NCBI GenBank assembly: GCA_000955875.1
Contig: JYOE01000026.1
Location: forward strand, 1-64,000
Direction: 5' to 3'
Source: Terrabacter sp. 28
GTDB lineage: Bacteria > Actinomycetota > Actinomycetes > Actinomycetales > Dermatophilaceae
DNA length: 64,000 nucleotides
The notes under the pieces were generated by a model, which worked only from the letters and a program-made list of their open reading frames with translations, was not told the DNA's origin and did no database searches. Shown piece by piece: positions 43,861 to 52,057 of this stretch. Made by a program: the position numbers and the translations under genes. Every line of letters starts with the position of its first letter. Position 1 is the first letter of the stretch.

Positions 43861-44349
43861 GTGATCACCGCGACGAACGTCATCGTCCTGCTCGCGATGC
43901 TCGTGGGGACCGTCGGCATCGTCGTCCCGGTGCTTCCGGGACTGTTCGTGGTCTGGGGGGCGACGCTCGTGTGGGCGTTCGAACGTCAGGACGGGCCGGG
44001 TTGGCTCGTTCTCGGCCTCGCCACCGTCGCGTATGCCGTGGGCCTCGTCGCGCAGTACCTGCTCCCGGGGCGCCGGATGAGGTCGGCGGGCGTGGAGGGC
44101 TGGATCGTGGCCGTGGCCCTGGCGGTCGCCGTGGTCGGATTCTTTGTCGTCCCGGTCGTGGGGGCGCCGCTCGGCTTCGTCGTCGCCGTCTACCTGCTCG
44201 AACGGGTCAAGCACCGTGAGCACGGTGCGGCCTGGCGCGCCACGACCCAGGCGATGCGCGCGGTGGCACTCAACGTCGGCATCGAGCTGGCGACGGCGTT
44301 CGCCATCATCGCGACGTGGGCCGTCGCGGTCTACCTCACACGGCCCTAG
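43861..44349 (+). CDS. DUF456 membrane protein
   Basis: A 162-residue membrane protein with four to five hydrophobic helices: NVIVLLAMLVGTVGIVVPVLPGLFVVWGATLVWAF, LVLGLATVAYAVGLVAQYLLPG, WIVAVALAVAVVGFFVVPVVGAPLGFVVAVYLLE and IELATAFAIIATWAVAVYL. The pattern GTVGIVVPVLPG is the DUF456 signature; function is unknown. The GTG start is 70 bases after the DUF7455 stop, so these two genes may be co-transcribed. It is convergent with DUF3040. No conserved catalytic residues are seen. Confidence 0.85.
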   Translation: MITATNVIVLLAMLVGTVGIVVPVLPGLFVVWGATLVWAFERQDGPGWLVLGLATVAYAVGLVAQYLLPGRRMRSAGVEGWIVAVALAVAVVGFFVVPVVGAPLGFVVAVYLLERVKHREHGAAWRATTQAMRAVALNVGIELATAFAIIATWAVAVYLTRP

Positions 44350-44384
44350 CGGTCACAGGGTGCCGGCGCTCGCCTGTCGGCCGG

Positions 44385-44783
44385 TCACCACTGGTCGCGG
44401 CGACGCTTCTCCCAGCGCTCCTCGAGGCGCTCCATGAAGCTCGCCTGCTTCGCGGGGGCAGCCTTGCCCTTGCCCGCACGCGGCTTGGGGGTGCCGTCGG
44501 AACCGACCGCTGCCAGCTTGGTCTTCGAAGGCGTGATCGCGTAGACGATGCCGGCGACCATGATCGCGAAGCCCACCGCGCCGAGCCAGATGGCGCTGCT
44601 CATCGCAGAGAACACGACGAGGGCCAGTCCGGCCACGCCGGCGATGACACCGGCGACCACGCGCCCTCGACCGAGACCTCGAGACTTCGTCTTCTCGATG
44701 CGCGACGCAAAGCGCGGGTCTTCGGCGTAGAGGGCTTCCTCCATCTGCTGGAGGAGTGCTTCCTCGTGTTCCGAGAGTGCCAC
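44385..44783 (-). CDS. DUF3040 membrane protein
   Basis: A 132-residue protein. The family signature ALSEHEEALLQQMEEALYAEDPRFASRIE is at the N-terminus. Two membrane helices follow (VVAGVIAGVAGLALVVFSAM and IWLGAVGFAIMVAGIVYAI), and then a basic, lysine-rich cytosolic tail (KPRAGKGKAAPAKQASFMERLEERWEKRRR). DUF3040 proteins are actinobacterial and uncharacterised; in many genomes they lie near dinB, as here. The GTG start is preceded by GGGAGG. The basic tail might touch nucleic acid or acidic lipids, but this is a guess. Confidence 0.88.
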   Translation of the reverse strand: MALSEHEEALLQQMEEALYAEDPRFASRIEKTKSRGLGRGRVVAGVIAGVAGLALVVFSAMSSAIWLGAVGFAIMVAGIVYAITPSKTKLAAVGSDGTPKPRAGKGKAAPAKQASFMERLEERWEKRRRDQW

Positions 44784-44857
44784 TCGGCACCTCCCTGGTG
44801 CGAAATCGACTGTGCCCGAATCGTATGTCGGAAACGGCCGACGCGGACTTCTTTACC

Positions 44858-46117
44858 TCAGGATAGGTCTCGCCGCTCACGAAAGGAACCCGAGGGTCGG
44901 TCAGGCATCAGGCTCGCCGGCCGCACGGATCCGGCCCCGAAGCGTGCGCTCGCCCGGTCGACCGCACGGTCGGCCTCGCGCCACCCGTGCTCGGGCTCGT
45001 CGAGGGTGGCCTGGATGGGTGCCACGGCCGACGGGACGAGGCCTTCCAGGCGCACCCCGACGAGCCGGATGCGGGCCCGCTGGAGGCCGAGCCGGTCGTA
45101 GAGCTCGCGGGCGGTCGCGAAGATGTCGCGTGAGACGTCGGTGTGGTGACGCAGCGTCTTGGCGCGGGTGATCGTCGTGAAGTCGGCGAACCTGACCTTG
45201 ATGCTGACGGTGCGCCCCGTCATCCCGGCCGACCTGGCCCGGGCCGCGGTGCGGTCGGAGAGGCGCAGCAGCTCGCGGTGGATGCGGACCGGGTCGTCGA
45301 TGTCGTGAGCGAACGTCTCGTCGGCACCGATCGACTTCTCGCGGCGCTCGGGGACGACGGGGCGCGGGTCACGCCCCCAGGCGAGGTCGTGCAGGCTGCG
45401 GCCGGCGACGTCGCCGAGAGCCCGCTGCAGGGTCTCGACGGGCGTGTGCGCGAGGTCGGCGACCGACCGCAGGCCGAGCCGGTGCAGGTGCTCCTCGGTC
45501 TTGTCGCCGACGCCCCAGATGGCACCGACGGGCAGCTGGTGCAGGAACGAGACCACCTCGTCGCGGGGCACGACGATGAGCCCGTCGGGCTTGGCGAGGT
45601 TGGAGGCGAGCTTGGCGACGAACTTCGTGGCGGCCACGCCGACCGAGCACGTGATGCCCTGCTCGTCGGCGATGGTGTCACGCAGCTGCTCGGCGATCTG
45701 CGTGGGACGTCCGAGCCGGCGTACGGCGCCGGAGACGTCGAGGAAGGCCTCGTCGAGCGAGAGCGGCTCGACGCTGTCGGTGATCGTCGCGAAGGTCGCC
45801 ATGACGGCCTCGGAGATCGCGGCGTAGCGGCGGTGGTCGGGCTCGATGATGACGGCCTGGGGGCACAGCCGCTGGGCCCGGGCCATCGGCATCGCTGAGG
45901 TGACCCCGAAGGCGCGTGCCTCGTAGGTGGCCGAGAGCACGACGGAGCGGCCGCTCGCGCCGCCGATGATGACCGGCTTGCCGCGCAGGTCGGGTCGCGA
46001 GATGAGCGACGCGGACGCGTAGAAGGCGTCCATGTCGACGTGCAGCACGGTGCAGCCGGTGTCGTCGGGCGGCTCGGAGCTGCCCCGGGTCGGGGCGGTG
46101 AACTGGCGACGGCTCAT
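44858..46117 (-). CDS. dinB: DNA polymerase IV
   Basis: A 419-residue Y-family translesion polymerase. The palm motif VLHVDMDAFYAS has catalytic D28 and steric-gate F32; SLDEAFLDVSG gives D122/E123. ITCSVGVAATKFVAKLASNLAKPDG and the helix-hairpin-helix IWGVGDKTEEHLHRLGL follow, then the little finger with KSIGADETFAHD. The C-terminus (PDRPSGSFRERRDLS) lacks a recognisable QxxLxLF clamp-binding peptide, unlike typical Pol IV. It lies downstream of a methyltransferase and dnaE2 on the same strand and may share their SOS-controlled transcript. The ATG is preceded by GGGGGGTG. Confidence 0.92.
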   Translation of the reverse strand: MSRRQFTAPTRGSSEPPDDTGCTVLHVDMDAFYASASLISRPDLRGKPVIIGGASGRSVVLSATYEARAFGVTSAMPMARAQRLCPQAVIIEPDHRRYAAISEAVMATFATITDSVEPLSLDEAFLDVSGAVRRLGRPTQIAEQLRDTIADEQGITCSVGVAATKFVAKLASNLAKPDGLIVVPRDEVVSFLHQLPVGAIWGVGDKTEEHLHRLGLRSVADLAHTPVETLQRALGDVAGRSLHDLAWGRDPRPVVPERREKSIGADETFAHDIDDPVRIHRELLRLSDRTAARARSAGMTGRTVSIKVRFADFTTITRAKTLRHHTDVSRDIFATARELYDRLGLQRARIRLVGVRLEGLVPSAVAPIQATLDEPEHGWREADRAVDRASARFGAGSVRPASLMPDRPSGSFRERRDLS

Positions 46118-46171
46118 GCGGCACCCCCCGGCCCGGAGGACCGGGTGGGCCGGCCGGCCCCGATCACCGGG

Positions 46172-46936
46172 TCAGTCGCGGCGCGCGACGACGTGCAGGG
46201 CATTGCCGAGGGTGCGGAGGAACTCGCGCCCCGGGCCGGAGACGAGCAGGTCGTCGAGCTCGGCCAGGGCGGCGCGGTCGGCCTCGGAGTCGATGAGCGA
46301 GGCCGGCACGAGGTGTCCGAGGATGTTGGTGCCGCGCACCACCACGTCGGTGAAGCCGGCGTCGGCAAGCAGGGTCTCGAGCTGCTCGACGTCGAAGCGG
46401 CGCGGGAGCGGGTCGGTGCTCCCCCACCGGCCGGTGGGGTCGACGAGGGCTGCGCGCGCCTGGGCGAACTCACCCGCGATGGCCTTGGCGAAGACGACGG
46501 CCAGGCGTCCGGAGACGAGGAGCGAGAGCACCCCGCCCCGGCCGAGGGCCTGGGCGATGGCGCGCAGCGTGGCCGCTGGGTCGTCGACGAACTCGAGGGT
46601 GCCGTGGCAGCAGGCGAGGTCGACGTGCCGGCCGGCGAGGATGCCGTCGAGGGAGTCGCCGTCGCCCTGGACGCCGGTGACGCGGTCCACGATGCCGGCC
46701 TCACGGACCCGGCGGGCCAGCGAAGCGAGCGCGTCGGGACTGGGGTCGACGACGGTGACCCGGTGACCGGCCTCGGCGAGCGGGACGGCGACACCGCCCG
46801 TGCCGCCGCCCAGGTCGAGCACCTCGAGCGGGCGACCGAGCCGGGTGCCGCACTCGTCGGCGATGCGGCCCACGGCGGAGACGACGGCCGACGGTCGGGC
46901 CGCTCCGCGTCGCTGGCGGGGCTGGTCGTCGGGCAC
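46172..46936 (-). CDS. SAM-dependent methyltransferase (class I)
   Basis: A 254-residue Rossmann-fold methyltransferase. The SAM motif is LEVLDLGGGTGGVAVPLAEAGHRVTVVDPSPDAL, followed by VTGVQGDGDSLDGIL, the motif-II region HVDLACCHGTLEFVDDP and RGGVLSLLVSGRLA. It resembles the SmtA/UbiE-like group often placed beside dinB in actinobacteria. The substrate is unknown. The GTG start has GGAGGATCCC upstream. It stands 75 bases after dnaE2 and 54 bases before dinB, with no LexA box in either gap, so it could be part of the dnaE2 transcript. Confidence 0.85.
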   Translation of the reverse strand: MPDDQPRQRRGAARPSAVVSAVGRIADECGTRLGRPLEVLDLGGGTGGVAVPLAEAGHRVTVVDPSPDALASLARRVREAGIVDRVTGVQGDGDSLDGILAGRHVDLACCHGTLEFVDDPAATLRAIAQALGRGGVLSLLVSGRLAVVFAKAIAGEFAQARAALVDPTGRWGSTDPLPRRFDVEQLETLLADAGFTDVVVRGTNILGHLVPASLIDSEADRAALAELDDLLVSGPGREFLRTLGNALHVVARRD

Positions 46937-47011
46937 GGGATCCTCCGTCGGGGAGCGTGGTTCGCGCCGTCTCGCAGGTGGTGGCGCATGTGGTTCGTGT
47001 GCATGCTCACC

Positions 47012-50000
47012 CTAGTGCCCCGAACTTCCCGGACTGGCGTGCCACAGCTTGCGCGGCGGGCCACCGACGGTGTCGGCTGGCACGAGGGCGCTGGTGCCGC
47101 GCGCTCCCCTGACGTCGTCGCCTGCGGGCTTGATGTCGGCGTACGGCGACTGCTTGAACCCCGAGGCGTGGACGAGCACCCGGCGGCCGTCGGGGCCCTC
47201 GCCCACGCCGGCCGGCGCGCCGTCTCGACCGGCCAGGGCTCCGGCCCGCTCCCAGGCGGCTCGGTCGGCGGCGTCGAGTGCGTCGCGCACCGCGGTGATG
47301 CCGCCGGCGGTCCAGGCCTCCTGCAGACCCGAGAGCTCCCACGCTCCCGTGGCCCGGATCGAGACGCCCTTGGGGCCGGTGCGCCGCACCGTGCCACGAC
47401 AGAGGAGCAGCCACGAGTGGAAGACGGTGGCTGCATACGGACCCTGGACGTCCTCGAAGAAGGTGAGGTCGGCAGGTCCGGTCGCGTCGTCGAGGGTGAG
47501 GAAGACGACGCGGCGGCCGGTGCGGATGGGCGGGGTCTGCGTGGCGACCTTGACTCCCGCGACCCACACCTCGCGGCCGCTGCGCCCCGAGAGCAGGTCG
47601 CGCGCCCGGGTGACGCCGAGGGCGTCGAGCATCGGGGCGTAGAAGTCGACGACGTGCCCGCTCGCGTCGAGGCCGAGCACCTCGAGCTCGGCACGGACCC
47701 GCTCGGGGCCGGTCATCTCGGGCAGCCCGCTCGTCGCGGTGAGGCGGGGTGTGTCGCCGAGGTCGAGCGTCAGCTGGGTCGCGACGTGCTCGGGCGCGCC
47801 GGCGGAGGCCTGCGACTGGGCGGCGGCCAGGGCCCGGATGTCACCGGTGGCCGAGACCGACGTGACGCGGCCCCGCGACGAACGGGAGCGGCTCGCGGCC
47901 GAGACCCGCGCCCGGGACGAGTGCTGCGAGGCCGACCAGCGGTCGAGCTCGGCGACGTGGAGCAGCAGGTCTCGCCGGGTGACCCGGCCCCGCCGGCCGA
48001 GACCGCTGCGGGAGCGCCCCACCACCTCGGGACCGCTCTCGCCGCGACGGGGCGGGCTGCCGAGGTCGATGTCGTGCAGGGCGTCGAAGCCACCGGCGAG
48101 CACGAGCTTCTCGGCGACGGGCCGCGACACGTGGGCCCGCTGCCAGAAGTCGGAGAGGCTGGAGTACGGCTGACCGGCGACGATCCGGGCCACCTCGGCC
48201 TCGCTGATGCCGTGGACGTCGGCGAGGGAGAGCCGGATCGCCTCGCCGCCGTCGTCGGTGCGCTCGAAGCGGTAGGCGCCGGTCGACACGTTGACGTCGA
48301 GCCCGAGGACCGCGATGCCGAAGGAACGCGCGTCGTCGAGGATCAGCCGCTTGGGGTACATGCCGGGGTCGTGGGTCAGCACCCCGGCGAGAAAGGCGGC
48401 CGGGTGGTGCGCCTTGAGCCAGGCCGACTGGTAGGTCGGCAGCGCGAAGGCGGCCGCATGCGCCTTGCAGAACCCGAACGACGCGAAGGCCTTGAGGACC
48501 TCCCAGATCTTGTCGGCGACGTCGGGTGCGTAGCCGCGGGCCAGGGCGGCCGGGCGCCACCACCGCTCGATCTGGCGCTGGCCGTCGGGGGTGCCGAGCG
48601 CGCGGCGCACCTCGTCGGCCTGCGCGAGGGTCACGCCCGTCGTCTCGGCGACGATCATGAGGACCTGCTCGTGGAAGACGACGACGCCCTCGGTCTCCTC
48701 GAGCGCGGGGATGAGCGTCGGGTGGAGGAAGGAGGGGTCCTTCCAGCCCTGCCTCGCGTTGAGGAACGGGATGATCATGTCGCTCTTGACGGGCCCGGGA
48801 CGGAAGAGCGAGATGTCGATGATGAGGTCGTCGAAGGTCTGCGGCCCGAACTTGCCGATGAGCTCGCGCTGGCCGGGACTCTCGATCTGGAAGCAGCCGA
48901 GGGTCCGGGTCGAGCGGACGAGCTCGAAGGTCTGCTCGTCGTCGAAGGGCACCTGGCTCTCGTCGTCGAGGTCGAGGGCCGTGCCGTCGACGCGCTCGAC
49001 CTCGTCGACCGCGTGGGCCATCGCCGACTGCATGCGGATGCCGAGGACGTCGAGCTTGAGCAGTCCCATCTCCTCGACGTCGTCCTTGTCGAACTGGCTC
49101 ATCGGGAAGCCGAGCCAGCTGGCCTCGACGGGGGTGCGGTCGAGCAGGACCGAGTCGGAGAGCACGACGCCGCACGGGTGCAGGGCGATGTGGCGGGGCA
49201 GGCCGTCGAGCCGCTCGACGATGTCGAACATCAGCTGCAGACGGGGCACGTCGAGGCCGGACGCGCGCAGCTCGGGCAGCTCGGCCAGGGCGTTGCGCAC
49301 GTTTCGGGCGGCGATGTGCGGGAACGCCTTGGCCATCGCGTCGACCTCGGGCGGGGGCAGGCCGAGCGCGGCGCCGGCGTCGCGGATCGCGTGGCGCACC
49401 CGGTAGGTGTCCATCATCGAGACGCAGGTGACCCGCTCGCCGCCGAAGTGGTCGAGGATGCGTTCGTAGATCTCGGTGCGCCGGGCCGACTCGACGTCGA
49501 TGTCGATGTCGGGCAGCTCGGCTCGCAGCGGTGAGCAGAAGCGCTCCATGAGCAGGCGGTGACGCATCGGGTCGACCCCGGAGATGCCGAGGAGGTAGTT
49601 GACGAGGGACCCGGCCCCGGAGCCGCGGGCCGCGACCCGCACCCCCATCTCACGGATGAGGTCGCAGACCTGGGCGACGGTGAGGAAGTAGGTCGCGTAG
49701 CCGAGCGTCTCGATGACGCCGAGCTCGTCCTCGAGCCGGTCGCTGACGGCCCCGAGCTCGCTCTCGGACCGACCGGGGTAGCGGGTCGCGATGGACTCGC
49801 GGCACCGGCGGGCGAGGACGTGGTGCGGGTTGGTGCCCGGGCGGATGCCCAGCACGCCGGGCTCGGGCAGGTGGACCGAGCCGATGCCGAGGTCGGAACG
49901 GGGGTCCTGGAGGCACTCGGTGGCGAGCGCCGTGGTGCGGGCGAGCAGCTCGCGCGACTGCTCGCGTGCCAGCGACCCGCCACCGACGAGCCCGGGGCCC

Positions 50001-50887
50001 GAGACCTGCACGACGTCGAGGGCGAGGGCCTGCATGAGCGGTGTCGGGGACAGGTGACCCGCCGTGGTGACGCGGTCGAGGTGGCGCGCATCGAGGGCGA
50101 CGAGCCGGCGCGCGGCGTCGAGGACGTCGACGATGGCGGCGTCCTGCGGGTCGGCGTGGCGCACCGCCGCCGTGATCACGCTGGGCACACCGACCTCGCG
50201 CGCGAGGGCGAGCATCCGCCCCGCCTGGCCGAGGCTGCCCGGCTGGTGCTCGGGGCCGCCGTGGCAGACGACCTCGACGACGGCCGCCCCGCGCGGCAGC
50301 AGCGCGACCCAGCGCTCCAGCGCGGCCCTGGCCCGGTCGCGTCGCTTGGCGAGCACCTCGCGCCCGACGTCGGAGTCGGGGCCGAGCAGCACGACGAGCC
50401 GGGAGGGCCCGCCGTCGTCCGCCGAGCGCGCGTGCTCGGCGACGAGGCTCGCGGTGGTGACCGGGTTGCCGCGCTCGCCACGCAGGTGGGTGGCGGTGAC
50501 GAGCCGACAGAGGGCGCCCCAGCCCTCCCCGGGTGCGAGACCGGTGGCGCTCCCCCGGGCCAGCACCGTGACGCGAGGCAGTCGGGGGTCCACGAGAGCC
50601 CCACCTCGGACGGGGGTGCGCACGGGACGCTGCCGCTCGGGGCGCTCCGGCCCGAGGGCGAGGTCGACGCCGAGGATCGGGGCGATGTCGTGCTCCATGC
50701 AGGAGCGCACGAACTTCACCGCGCCGTAGAGCCCGTCGCGGTCGGTCAGCGCGAGGGCCGGCTGCCCGAAGGCCGCGGCTCGCTCGACGAGCTGGTGCGG
50801 CTTGGCCGTGCCGTAGCGCATGGAGTAGCCCGACGCGACGTGCAGGTGGACGAAGCCGTGAGTGGTGGTGGAAGAGGTGGTGGTCAT
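47012..50887 (-). CDS. dnaE2: Error-prone DNA polymerase III alpha (DnaE2/ImuC type)
   Basis: A 1291-residue C-family polymerase. The N-terminal PHP domain is degenerate (HLHVASGYSMRYG has V-A-S-G where family members have a further metal-binding His). The catalytic carboxylates are D460, D462 and D464 in PDIDIDVE, with RGSGAGSLVNYLLGI and SLFRPGPVKSDMI nearby. A helix-hairpin-helix/OB region closes the chain. QLTLDLG at residues 1038-1044 resembles a beta-clamp-binding peptide. The chosen ATG at 50887 lies six bases after the HEPN stop; a GTG at 50896 would instead overlap that stop by four bases. It is third in the cassette downstream of the LexA box. No imuB is present in the window. Confidence 0.88.
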   Translation of the reverse strand: MTTTSSTTTHGFVHLHVASGYSMRYGTAKPHQLVERAAAFGQPALALTDRDGLYGAVKFVRSCMEHDIAPILGVDLALGPERPERQRPVRTPVRGGALVDPRLPRVTVLARGSATGLAPGEGWGALCRLVTATHLRGERGNPVTTASLVAEHARSADDGGPSRLVVLLGPDSDVGREVLAKRRDRARAALERWVALLPRGAAVVEVVCHGGPEHQPGSLGQAGRMLALAREVGVPSVITAAVRHADPQDAAIVDVLDAARRLVALDARHLDRVTTAGHLSPTPLMQALALDVVQVSGPGLVGGGSLAREQSRELLARTTALATECLQDPRSDLGIGSVHLPEPGVLGIRPGTNPHHVLARRCRESIATRYPGRSESELGAVSDRLEDELGVIETLGYATYFLTVAQVCDLIREMGVRVAARGSGAGSLVNYLLGISGVDPMRHRLLMERFCSPLRAELPDIDIDVESARRTEIYERILDHFGGERVTCVSMMDTYRVRHAIRDAGAALGLPPPEVDAMAKAFPHIAARNVRNALAELPELRASGLDVPRLQLMFDIVERLDGLPRHIALHPCGVVLSDSVLLDRTPVEASWLGFPMSQFDKDDVEEMGLLKLDVLGIRMQSAMAHAVDEVERVDGTALDLDDESQVPFDDEQTFELVRSTRTLGCFQIESPGQRELIGKFGPQTFDDLIIDISLFRPGPVKSDMIIPFLNARQGWKDPSFLHPTLIPALEETEGVVVFHEQVLMIVAETTGVTLAQADEVRRALGTPDGQRQIERWWRPAALARGYAPDVADKIWEVLKAFASFGFCKAHAAAFALPTYQSAWLKAHHPAAFLAGVLTHDPGMYPKRLILDDARSFGIAVLGLDVNVSTGAYRFERTDDGGEAIRLSLADVHGISEAEVARIVAGQPYSSLSDFWQRAHVSRPVAEKLVLAGGFDALHDIDLGSPPRRGESGPEVVGRSRSGLGRRGRVTRRDLLLHVAELDRWSASQHSSRARVSAASRSRSSRGRVTSVSATGDIRALAAAQSQASAGAPEHVATQLTLDLGDTPRLTATSGLPEMTGPERVRAELEVLGLDASGHVVDFYAPMLDALGVTRARDLLSGRSGREVWVAGVKVATQTPPIRTGRRVVFLTLDDATGPADLTFFEDVQGPYAATVFHSWLLLCRGTVRRTGPKGVSIRATGAWELSGLQEAWTAGGITAVRDALDAADRAAWERAGALAGRDGAPAGVGEGPDGRRVLVHASGFKQSPYADIKPAGDDVRGARGTSALVPADTVGGPPRKLWHASPGSSGH

Positions 50888-50892
50888 GCTGC

Positions 50893-51360
50893 TCACGCGG
50901 TGTTCGCCCGGCTCCTCGGGACGGGGGCGGGCGAGACGGGGGTGATCGACTGCGGCAGCGGGATCGTCGCCGGGACCCCGAGGAGGTCCTGGACGATCTC
51001 GAGGAACATCTCGGCCTGGCGCAGCAGGTCGTCGGCCTCGCGGGCGCTGATGTGACCGCCACGGTCGATGACCGACCGGTGGGCCGAGCAGGCGGCGAAG
51101 AAGGCGGCCCACTCCCCCAGCTCGGGAGCCACCCCGGGCAGGACCTGCCAGACGCTGCGCGGCCGGGATCGGGGTGACGGGACGGTGCGGGCGGCGACGA
51201 GGGCAGCCGCAGCCCGCAGGGCACCGAGGTGGGAGTCGCGGTAGCGCTCGGACGCATCGCTCGTGCGGCACGCGGACTCGAGGGTCGCGCGGCCCCGCTC
51301 GAGCAGGTCGAGCACGGCGGCCGAGATGGGTGGACGTCGCAGGTCGTGGGTGGTGGTCAT
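50893..51360 (-). CDS. SAV_6107-type HEPN domain protein
   Basis: A 155-residue helical protein. PISAAVLDLLERGRATLESACRTSDASERYRDSHLGALRAAAALVAAR is the four-helix HEPN core, and WQVLPGVAPELGEWAAFFAACSAHRSVIDRG the second half. R39-YRDS-H44 fits the Rx4-6H motif of HEPN ribonucleases. Proteins of this type accompany actinobacterial dnaE2 genes, but their function is unknown. I chose the ATG at 51360 because GAGAGGAGAG lies about nine bases upstream; an ATG at 51387 is less likely. It lies between DUF6504 and dnaE2 in the SOS cassette. Confidence 0.8.
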   Translation of the reverse strand: MTTTHDLRRPPISAAVLDLLERGRATLESACRTSDASERYRDSHLGALRAAAALVAARTVPSPRSRPRSVWQVLPGVAPELGEWAAFFAACSAHRSVIDRGGHISAREADDLLRQAEMFLEIVQDLLGVPATIPLPQSITPVSPAPVPRSRANTA

Positions 51361-51393
51361 GGTGGTGGCTCTCCTCTCTCGTCTCATGTCGGC

Positions 51394-51801
51394 TCAGTCG
51401 GAGACCCGGACGAGCGACCACTGGTCGCCCCTCGGGGACTCGTCGTGGGCGAGGTCGTAGACCCCGGGGGCGAAGGACCACCCCGGGCTCGCCTCGACCC
51501 GCCAGACGTGCTGCTCGGACGCCGCAGCGACCAGCGTCTCGCCGGGCCGCACCTGCGCCTCGTCGGCCTCGAGCGCATCGCGCCACCAGGCGCGCCGCTC
51601 ACGCCACTGGGCCAGGACGCTGCGCACGACGTAGAGGCGACCGCGCCAGATGAACGCCTCCGGCGCCGTCCCCGCCGGGGACCCGAGCGCCTTCGCGTCC
51701 TTCTCGCCACCCTTCTCCGGACCGACCTCGCGGGCGGTCTCCCACTCCTGCTCTCTTCTCCGGACCCTCACCTGGACGGAGTCACTGAACCTGCGCACCA
51801 C
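51394..51801 (-). CDS. DUF6504 family protein
   Basis: A 135-residue protein, first in the mutagenesis cassette. VRRFSDSVQVRVRR starts a beta-rich fold, FIWRGRLYVVRSVLAQWRERRAWWRDAL is the conserved centre, then HVWRVEASPGWSFAPGVYDLAHDESPRGDQWSLVRVSD. It resembles DUF6504 proteins encoded beside translesion polymerase genes in actinobacteria. The arrangement suggests a small accessory factor for DnaE2, but this is unproven. GTG start at 51801 with GAGGGAG upstream; the LexA box is 112 bases before the start. Confidence 0.8.
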   Translation of the reverse strand: MVRRFSDSVQVRVRRREQEWETAREVGPEKGGEKDAKALGSPAGTAPEAFIWRGRLYVVRSVLAQWRERRAWWRDALEADEAQVRPGETLVAAASEQHVWRVEASPGWSFAPGVYDLAHDESPRGDQWSLVRVSD

Positions 51802-51912
51802 GACACGTCTCCCTCGGACACGTCGGGCCGGACATCACGACCCGAGCCACCCGCGCCCCACACGAGCAGCCCGACAACCAACCGACGACTTGACTGACGA
51901 AACCAACAGAGT

Positions 51913-51928
51913 TCGAACACTTGTTCGA
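51913..51928. promoter_or_regulatory. LexA (SOS) box
   Basis: TCGAACACTTGTTCGA matches the actinobacterial LexA consensus (TCGAAC-N4-GTTCGA) at every conserved base. It lies 112 bases before the DUF6504-HEPN-dnaE2 operon and 129 bases before the divergent phosphodiesterase-like gene, so LexA could control either or both. Confidence 0.85.
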
Positions 51929-52057
51929 TGGGAAGAGCGTAACCCCCGGCGCCGACAGCGTGTCAAGAACGACCGGAACCGCGTCACGACCACAACCGTC
52001 GCCTGCCGTTCACCCTCGCGTCGGCCGACGACCGGAACGGGCGAACAGGGTGGGTCC

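Noticed and set aside
46040..49534. 1164-codon plus-strand open frame over dnaE2 and the methyltransferase
   Set aside because: Antisense to well-conserved polymerase motifs, with no start signal or domain.
50887..51387. Toxin-antitoxin pair (HEPN with partner)
   Set aside because: No MNT-type nucleotidyltransferase antitoxin is adjacent, and the HEPN protein sits in a conserved polymerase operon.
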